DNA of 10,922 nucleotides from JAWLFY01 sp964462125 (GTDB lineage: Bacteria; Planctomycetota; Planctomycetia; Pirellulales; Pirellulaceae). The translations under genes were made by a program, and so were the position numbers. Shown one piece after another: positions 6,757-10,922 of this stretch; within the stretch, counting starts at the first letter, position 1; every line of letters starts with the position of its first letter. The DNA is taken from the NCBI GenBank assembly GCA_964462125.1, contig CAYWXT010000198.1, positions 1 to 10,922 of the forward strand, read 5' to 3'. The notes beneath the pieces were generated by a model, which saw nothing but the letters and a program-made list of their open reading frames with translations, made no database searches and was not told the DNA's origin.

Positions 6757-6787
6757 AGGGCCTTGTTAACGTGTAGGGTCTTGTCAA
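6757..6787 (+). repeat. Short imperfect direct repeat, 18-base period
   Basis: AGGGCCTTGTTAA (6757-6769) and AGGGTCTTGTCAA (6775-6787) match at 11 of 13 positions and are offset by 18 bases, close to two helical turns less three. It could be a tandem protein-binding site or chance. Confidence 0.4.
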
Positions 6788-6854
6788 GCTGTTGGGCCGC
6801 AGGAGTTGTGGTTGTGGAATCCACCGTTTTGTGGATATTCACCCACGGGTTTTA

Positions 6855-6881
6855 GCCGGTCGTGCTGGTCACCGGCCTTTT
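6855..6881 (+). terminator. Rho-independent terminator-like hairpin
   Basis: GCCGGT (6855-6860) pairs perfectly with ACCGGC (6871-6876) around a 10-base loop, and CTTTT follows at once. The stem is only six base pairs and the T-run four, so termination may be partial. It would close the transcript from the promoter at 6491-6518, or act as an attenuator ahead of rho. Confidence 0.45.
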
Positions 6882-7253
6882 GAAAGTTGCTTGAAGCCGT
6901 CAGGCGTCGGATCGCTCGCTTCCACTTCATCTTTCCTTCAGATCAACGATCAATTCAGCTTTGTGGTGTGTCGCCGGCAGGTGTTACCGCTGCCTTTCGG
7001 TCGACGTTTCATTTCCTTCCTTAGTGTTGCGGTAATTCTTAATTCTCGCTGACAGCTTGCCGGCGGGAGGATTGCCCGCGTGGTCGCGGACGCTTCGACC
7101 CCGAAGCCGATCACGGCGATCCCTCCAGGCATGCGGTTCCTCGCGAAGGGGTTCGGGTCGGCGGCCTGTTCAGGTCGCCGGCGCGTGCGAACGTCCTCCG
7201 ATGTGTCCCGCATTCAAGCTCCGTCAACGCTCCCCAGCGTCTCTGGATGACAA
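6882..7253 (+). promoter_or_regulatory. Structured leader region upstream of rho
   Basis: These 372 bases hold no convincing gene beyond a doubtful 39-codon ORF. Three hairpins lie in the last 200 bases: GCGGG/CCCGC (7063-7079), GCTTCG/CGAAGC with an ACCC loop (7092-7107), and a nine-pair stem CGGCGGCCT/AGGTCGCCG with a GTTC loop (7159-7180). None is followed by a T-run. An AT-rich stretch around 7030-7045 might contain a rho promoter, but I cannot define one. E. coli rho is autoregulated by attenuation in its leader, so similar control is plausible here; that is inference. Confidence 0.4.
7131..7250 (+). CDS. Possible 39-codon leader ORF before rho
   Basis: ATG 7131 opens a 39-codon frame ending at TGA 7248-7250, three bases before the rho ATG and in the same frame. 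Its product, beginning MRFLAKGFGSAACSGRRRVR, matches nothing I know. It spans the strong hairpin at 7159-7180. AGG lies only a few bases upstream of the ATG, too close for a good ribosome site. E. coli has a short leader peptide, RhoL, before rho, which is why I list it. It may be a chance ORF. Confidence 0.2.
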   Translation: MRFLAKGFGSAACSGRRRVRTSSDVSRIQAPSTLPSVSG

Positions 7254-8567
7254 ATGGCGAAAAAGAAAAGGTCAACGCGAAGCCACGGTGCTTCGGCAGG
7301 TAGCGGCTCAGGTCCTCACGTTTCCAACGGCAAGCCACGGCGGCGACGCCGGGGAGGTGGCGGAGGGTCGCAACGCGGCGGCGGCGCTCCCAAGGTCAAC
7401 GACGCAGCCGAATCGGACGTCGCCAGCGACGCGCCGATGGAGGAGGGCGAAGGGATTCTGGAGCTGCATCCCAACGGCTATGGGTTCCTCCGCAGCCGGG
7501 AGAACAATTATTCTCGGGAGCGGACCGACCCCTTTGTCCCCGGGACGATGATCGAACGTTTCGGGCTCCGCCAGGGCGTGTTCATCAAAGGGATGGTCCA
7601 GCATGCTCGCCGGCAACAGGGGCCGCGAGTGCGAGAAATCTTGGATGTCGACGGGATGACCCCCGAGAACTATCCGGAAATCAAGCACTTCGATTCCTTG
7701 ACGGCAATCAATCCGGAGCAATGGTTGCGGCTGGAATGCGGCCGCGAGCCGATCACCAACCGTGTGATCGACCTGTTGGCCCCCTTGGGCAAGGGCCAGC
7801 GGGCCCTGATCGTCTCACCGCCCCGCAGCGGGAAAACGGTCATGCTGCAGAACATCGCGACGGGGGTGACGGCGAATCACCCGGAACTGCGGTTGATCGT
7901 ATTGCTGATCGACGAACGGCCCGAAGAGGTGACCGACATGCGCCGCAACGTGCATGGCGGCGAGGTGGTCGCCAGCAGCCTGGACATGGATGTCGACAGC
8001 CATGTGCGGCTCAGCCAGCTGGTGATCGACCGCGCCCGGCGGCTGGCCGAAATGGGGCACGACGTTTTCCTGATGCTCGACTCCATCACGCGGCTGGCCC
8101 GGGCGTTCAACAAATGGGTCGGCTCCACCGGCCGCGGGCGGGCCACCATGTCCGGCGGCCTCGATGTCAAGGCGATGGACATTCCGAAGAAGCTGTTCGC
8201 CACCGCGCGGGCGTTCCAGGAAGGGGGCTCGTTGACGATCGTCGGCACGGCGTTGGTCGACACCAACAGCCGGATGGACGAGGCGATTTTCCAGGAGTTC
8301 AAGGGGACCGGCAATATGGAACTGGTCCTCGATCGAAAACTCGCCGATCGCCGCGTCTGGCCCGCGATCGACATCTCCCAAAGCGGGACCCGTCGCGAGG
8401 AACTGCTGCATGACGAAGAAACCCTGGAAACCGTCACCACCCTCCGCCGGACCCTCAGCAGCATGCATCCGGTCGATGCGATGGAACAGCTGGTCAAGCA
8501 GCTCGGACGGTTCGATTCCAACGAAGAATTCTTGAAGTTGATCGCCGGCGCGAGACTGGCCGATTGA
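7254..8567 (+). CDS. rho: Transcription termination factor Rho
   Basis: This 437-residue protein is the hexameric RNA-dependent ATPase/helicase that ends transcription. Seen: the cold-shock-like RNA-binding domain (about 65-130) with GILELHPNGYGFLRS, whose Y76 and F78 correspond to the aromatic RNA contacts of E. coli GFGF. The RecA-type motor follows, with Walker A PPRSGKT (189-195; K194, T195), LLIDERPEEVTDM (217-229) and Walker B VFLMLD (D276). Then come the Q-loop GGLDVKAMDIPKK (301-313) and R-loop region FKGTGNMEL (349-357). Most bacterial Rho proteins start with a helical Rho_N domain. Here residues 1-64 are instead a low-complexity Lys/Arg/Gly/Ser tail with RRRRRGGGGG, which may add RNA contacts. 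ATG 7254 is secure at the 5' side because TGA lies two codons upstream in frame. GGA (7245-7247) gives a modest Shine-Dalgarno. A tRNA gene follows after 49 bases. Confidence 0.98.
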   Translation: MAKKKRSTRSHGASAGSGSGPHVSNGKPRRRRRGGGGGSQRGGGAPKVNDAAESDVASDAPMEEGEGILELHPNGYGFLRSRENNYSRERTDPFVPGTMIERFGLRQGVFIKGMVQHARRQQGPRVREILDVDGMTPENYPEIKHFDSLTAINPEQWLRLECGREPITNRVIDLLAPLGKGQRALIVSPPRSGKTVMLQNIATGVTANHPELRLIVLLIDERPEEVTDMRRNVHGGEVVASSLDMDVDSHVRLSQLVIDRARRLAEMGHDVFLMLDSITRLARAFNKWVGSTGRGRATMSGGLDVKAMDIPKKLFATARAFQEGGSLTIVGTALVDTNSRMDEAIFQEFKGTGNMELVLDRKLADRRVWPAIDISQSGTRREELLHDEETLETVTTLRRTLSSMHPVDAMEQLVKQLGRFDSNEEFLKLIAGARLAD

Positions 8568-8616
8568 CCCTCCAGGGATTGCGTATTGAGCGTCTTCCAA
8601 GAAGAATGATCTTGCC

Positions 8617-8699
8617 GGAGGATAAGCGAATTGGTTAGCGGCCTCATTGGAACTGAGGTGCCCCGTCAGGGGTTGCGGGTTCGAGTCCCGTGTCCTCCG
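8617..8699 (+). tRNA. tRNA-Ser (anticodon GGA)
   Basis: The 83-base gene folds as a class II tRNA. The acceptor stem GGAGGAT (8617-8623) pairs with GTCCTCC (8692-8698), including a final T-G wobble, followed by discriminator G73 (8699), as expected for serine. The anticodon arm is CCTCA/TGAGG with loop TTGGAAC and anticodon GGA at 8649-8651, reading UCC/UCU. The long variable arm has a CCCC/GGGG stem (8661-8664 with 8669-8672). The T arm is GCGGG/CCCGT with loop TTCGAGT. CCA is not encoded. The D loop keeps AATTGGTTA, but the D stem is only about two pairs and position 8 appears to be A instead of the nearly universal U. A weak promoter-like pair (TTGCGT 8579-8584, AAGAAT 8602-8607) lies upstream; co-transcription with rho is also possible. 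Confidence 0.87.
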
Positions 8700-8733
8700 C
8701 TGTTGCCCTCGCTACCGGACGCGTGATAAGACC

Positions 8734-9708
8734 GTGAGTACGCTTTCCACCGCAGATGATCGGTCCCCGGCCGACGACCCAAGCAGATCGGACGGGTCGG
8801 CCGCGGCGACCCCGCACGTCGGATCCCTGCCGTTGCCGGAGGCGACCCAGCCGGTCCAGGTTTACTGGCCCTACACGATCTCCCTTGGCGTTTTGCATGC
8901 GTTGGCCCTGCTTGTCGTTGTTCCCTACTTTTTCAGCTGGTCCGGGGTTGCGTTGGGGCTGGTGACCTACGTCGCCTGCAACATGTTCGGGATCACGATC
9001 GGCTATCATCGGCTGCTGACCCACCGCGGCTTTACTTGTCCCCGGTGGATGGAAAAGGGGCTCGCCCTGTGCGGCATGTGCACGCTGCAGGACTCCCCGG
9101 CCCGCTGGGTCGCGATCCACCGGATGCATCACCAGCACAGCGACGAGCAGCCCGACCCCCACACACCGATGGCGAGTTTTTGGTGGTCGCACTTTGGTTG
9201 GGTGTTGGTTCGTAACCGGAGCCACGATCATCCGAATCGCTTCGAGCGCTACGCCCGCGATTTGCTCCGCGACCCCTTTTATCTCCGACTGGAGCGGCGG
9301 ATGGGGTGGTTGGTCGTCTACCTCGCCCACGCTGCGGTGATCATGGCTGCTGGCTTTGCGGTTGGATATTGGACCACAAGCACGTTTTCGGGGGCGATTC
9401 AGTTGATGTACAGCTGGATGATTTGGGGCGTGGTTTTGCGGACGGTCGCCACGCTGCACATCACCTGGGCGGTCAACTCCGTCACCCACGTCTGGGGATA
9501 CCGTAACTACGAGACCCGGGACAACAGCCGCAACAATTGGTGGGTTGCATTGCTGGCGTTTGGCGAAGGCTGGCACAACAATCATCATGCCCATCAACGG
9601 TCGGCCCGTCACGGTCACCGGTGGTGGGAGTTCGACATGTCGTGGATGATGATTCGCTTGTGGGAAAAGGTGGGGTTGGTCAGCAACGTCGTCCGGCCGC
9701 CACGGTAG
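8734..9708 (+). CDS. Acyl-CoA-type (delta-9) fatty acid desaturase
   Basis: This 324-residue integral membrane di-iron enzyme inserts a double bond into a fatty acyl chain using O2 and an electron donor. The three His boxes are complete: HRLLTH (92-97), HRMHH (129-133) and HNNHH (281-285). NSVTHVWG (248-255) adds the usual extra His (H252) and marks the stearoyl-CoA desaturase/OLE1/DesC branch. Hydrophobic segments lie at about 47-67, 70-88, 192-212 and 222-240, as expected for a four-helix desaturase. No cytochrome b5 or ferredoxin domain is attached, so the electron donor is separate. Residues 1-40 are a polar, probably disordered head. The frame is open back into the tRNA gene, but a coding start there is unlikely; GTG 8734 is the only usual start codon between the tRNA and the conserved part. 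The next gene follows after 41 bases on the same strand. Confidence 0.95.
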   Translation: MSTLSTADDRSPADDPSRSDGSAAATPHVGSLPLPEATQPVQVYWPYTISLGVLHALALLVVVPYFFSWSGVALGLVTYVACNMFGITIGYHRLLTHRGFTCPRWMEKGLALCGMCTLQDSPARWVAIHRMHHQHSDEQPDPHTPMASFWWSHFGWVLVRNRSHDHPNRFERYARDLLRDPFYLRLERRMGWLVVYLAHAAVIMAAGFAVGYWTTSTFSGAIQLMYSWMIWGVVLRTVATLHITWAVNSVTHVWGYRNYETRDNSRNNWWVALLAFGEGWHNNHHAHQRSARHGHRWWEFDMSWMMIRLWEKVGLVSNVVRPPR

Positions 9709-9712
9709 AGTC

Positions 9713-9743
9713 GGCTCTGTTCGGACGGATTTCATACAGAGCC
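9713..9743. repeat. Perfect 8-bp inverted repeat between desaturase and membrane-protein genes
   Basis: GGCTCTGT (9713-9720) and ACAGAGCC (9736-9743) are exact inverted repeats around 15 bases, filling most of the 41-base gap and ending six bases before ATG 9750. No T-run follows, so it is not a standard terminator. A translation-affecting hairpin or a protein-binding palindrome is possible. Confidence 0.6.
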
Positions 9744-9749
9744 ACACCG

Positions 9750-10826
9750 ATGCCGCGCGCCGTACGACCTCGCCTGTTTCGGCCATGGAGCAAGAAACGG
9801 GGCGAGCGGATCATAGGAAACGCGCTTCGCGGCGTGGTCGGCGAAGCGTTTTTCTACGCCTGCCTGTTCTTGGTCGGGGTCTTCGGGATGGCGTTGGTCG
9901 TGGTCGCCCGGTTCGCCCCGGAGCGTGCCCCGGACGTGTCGGCCGAGGACCTCTCGATCGGGTTGGCAAGCTGGGTCTTCGGGACGTTGTCGTTGGCAGC
10001 GATCTTGAGCGGTTTTGGCGGGCTGATGTTTCGGCTCAGCCGGATCGGGGCGAGTAGCGAGCGTCGCTCGGCGATCGCGACCCGGGCTCGGTCGCGGGAA
10101 CTCGTTGGCATCACCGCCGATGACGCCCCCCATCTGCCTCACGTCCCCCGTGGCCGATCGCTGACCGATAGCCCGGGGGAGCGTTTGACCTACCGGTTGC
10201 CCCCGGCGAACTCCCCCTCGGCACGCTTGGCCGGTCCGGCCATCCTGACGCTGCTTTGGAACGCCGTCTGGTTTGTCCTGTTGGCGGTGGTCATTGCCGG
10301 GTTCTGGACCGGCCAGCACCGCTGGATCCTCGCCGGGCTGCTCGTCCCCTTTGCCCTGATCGGCCATTGGTCGTTTCGTTTTTTCCTGAACCAGCTTCGC
10401 CAGTATGCGGGCGTGGGGGCGACGATTGTGGAGATCGGCGACCATCCCCTCGTTCCCGGCGAGCCATATCGGTTGTTCGTGGCCCAAATGGGACGGCTCC
10501 ATCTGCGGCGTCTGAGAATTTCTTTGGTGTGCGAGGAGGAGACCTTTTATCGCCAGGGGACGGACATTCGGGTGGAGCGGTACGAGTCTTTTCAGATTCT
10601 GATCCATCAGGCGACCGATGTACGCATTGACCCGAGACGGCCTTGGGAGCAACAATTGCGCTTCGATCTGCCTGAAAATGTTATGCACTCGTTCGTCGGG
10701 CCCCACAACGCGGTTCGTTGGAAGATTGTTGTTTCCGGAGTGTCACGTCCGTGGCCATCGTTCTGCCGAAGTTTTCCCGTCGTCGTCCACCCGCCGGGCT
10801 TGGCCCCGAGGCGAAGCCCGCGGTGA
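9750..10826 (+). CDS. Four-helix membrane protein with C-terminal beta-rich domain, unknown function
   Basis: This encodes 358 residues of no function known to me. It begins with a basic head (MPRAVRPRLFRPWSKKRGER). Hydrophobic segments follow at about 34-54, 69-92, 165-186 and 191-213, with a polar 70-residue loop between the second and third. The last 140 residues are soluble and beta-rich: VPGEPYRLFVAQMGRLHLRR (235-254), LVCEEETFYRQGTD (259-272), LPENVMHSFVGPHNAVRWKI (307-326) and FPVVVHPP (342-349). This layout, ending with a strand and VHPP, suggests an arrestin-like or similar beta-sandwich and fits planctomycete membrane proteins I remember as uncharacterised; that is inference. ATG 9750 is chosen because the frame upstream is desaturase antiframe sequence that does not look real. 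The stop overlaps the start of the next gene as GTGA, indicating translational coupling. Confidence 0.85.
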   Translation: MPRAVRPRLFRPWSKKRGERIIGNALRGVVGEAFFYACLFLVGVFGMALVVVARFAPERAPDVSAEDLSIGLASWVFGTLSLAAILSGFGGLMFRLSRIGASSERRSAIATRARSRELVGITADDAPHLPHVPRGRSLTDSPGERLTYRLPPANSPSARLAGPAILTLLWNAVWFVLLAVVIAGFWTGQHRWILAGLLVPFALIGHWSFRFFLNQLRQYAGVGATIVEIGDHPLVPGEPYRLFVAQMGRLHLRRLRISLVCEEETFYRQGTDIRVERYESFQILIHQATDVRIDPRRPWEQQLRFDLPENVMHSFVGPHNAVRWKIVVSGVSRPWPSFCRSFPVVVHPPGLAPRRSPR

Positions 10827-10922
10827 ACGTCTCCCTCGGTCGCGAAGACGGGCGCTATGAAGCGGGCGGACGCCTGAGGGCAACATGGCGGGTCCGCCGG
10901 GTCCCCCCGGAGCGGGTTGAGG
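10823..10922 (+). CDS. Start of an unidentified gene coupled to the membrane-protein gene
   Basis: GTG 10823 overlaps the upstream stop as GTGA, and the frame is open to the window edge (33 codons). The product starts MNVSLGREDGRYEAGGRLRA, then TWRVRRVPPERVE. The pattern of a charged strand, a Tyr-x-x-Gly-Gly turn and another strand is what an arrestin-like beta-sandwich start looks like, similar in kind to the C-terminal domain of the preceding gene; too little is visible to name it. An in-frame GTG at 10751 would add 24 basic/Pro-rich residues but overlap the upstream gene by 76 bases. The GC-rich, Arg-rich codon use is like that of its neighbours. Confidence 0.6.
   Translation, partial: MNVSLGREDGRYEAGGRLRATWRVRRVPPERVE

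Larger units (their letters stand above)
6526..6881 (+). ncRNA. Candidate non-coding RNA of about 355 nt
   Basis: The segment runs from the predicted start of a near-consensus promoter to a terminator-like hairpin. It has no ORF with family-like sequence in either direction. Local hairpins are visible: CGGCA-CGA-TGCCG (6598-6610), GUUCCC pairing with GGGGAC (about 6625-6645) and CCAG/CTGG just after. I looked for the tmRNA start and T-loop, the RNase P core (GAGGAAAGUCC), the SRP RNA tetraloop domain and 6S RNA landmarks and found none. The identity is unknown. It could equally be the first part of a long rho leader. The low score reflects that no homology is shown. Confidence 0.3.

Noticed and set aside
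6526..6881. tmRNA, RNase P RNA, SRP RNA or 6S RNA
   Set aside because: I looked for the conserved cores of each on both strands (tmRNA ends and T-loop, GAGGAAAGUCC, SRP tetraloop region) and found none; a 6S-like long paired rod was not apparent.
6792..7052. Plus-strand 86-codon frame upstream of rho
   Set aside because: It runs through the terminator-like hairpin and the translation shows no domain-like pattern.
8647..8733. Upstream GTG start for the desaturase
   Set aside because: It would begin inside the tRNA gene; the 29 extra residues are tRNA sequence in translation.
9537..9749. Upstream start for the membrane protein, overlapping the desaturase end
   Set aside because: The extra 71 residues are out-of-frame desaturase sequence and do not resemble a membrane-protein N-terminus; ATG 9750 follows the desaturase stop properly.
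1..10922. CRISPR array, transposon, integron or toxin-antitoxin module
   Set aside because: No regularly spaced repeats, terminal inverted repeats with a transposase, integrase or paired small toxin-like genes were seen.

Overview
The window looks like chromosomal DNA of a planctomycete, probably of the Pirellulales/Rhodopirellula type. The base composition is GC-rich, most genes lack a clear Shine-Dalgarno sequence, and there is a DUF1501 gene paired with a PSCyt1-DUF1549-DUF1553 gene, an arrangement very typical of Planctomycetota. I see no mobile element, CRISPR array, prophage or rRNA.

Layout, left to right. (1) 1-1335, plus strand: the end of a dihydrolipoyl dehydrogenase gene, then a short-chain dehydrogenase whose catalytic Ser is replaced by Asp, as in pteridine reductase PTR1 and FolM. 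(2) 1366-5312, minus strand: a Tat-exported DUF1501 protein (alkaline-phosphatase-like superfamily) and, upstream of it in the same operon, a large secreted c-type cytochrome/DUF1549/DUF1553 protein. (3) 5496-6459: a thioredoxin-fold [2Fe-2S] ferredoxin gene on the minus strand, divergent from a small plus-strand gene whose product resembles PC4-type single-strand DNA-binding proteins. The intergenic region has back-to-back promoter-like elements around one Fur-box-like palindrome. (4) 6460-7253: about 800 bases without a convincing gene but with a near-consensus sigma70 promoter, a terminator-like hairpin about 340 bases downstream, and several strong hairpins in front of rho. (5) 7254-8699: rho, with an Arg/Gly-rich tail in place of the usual N-terminal helical domain, then a tRNA-Ser(GGA) with an irregular D arm. 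(6) 8734-10922: an acyl-CoA-type fatty acid desaturase, a four-helix membrane protein with a large C-terminal beta-rich domain, and the start of a further gene overlapping it by four bases (GTGA).

Most genes are housekeeping or lineage-typical. The best candidates for something undescribed are the promoter-to-terminator segment 6526-6881 (possible structured RNA), the iron-responsive-looking divergent control region at 6030-6084 with its PC4-like partner, and the membrane protein/overlapping-gene pair at the right edge. All assignments come from reading the sequence and remembered family features; no database search was made.
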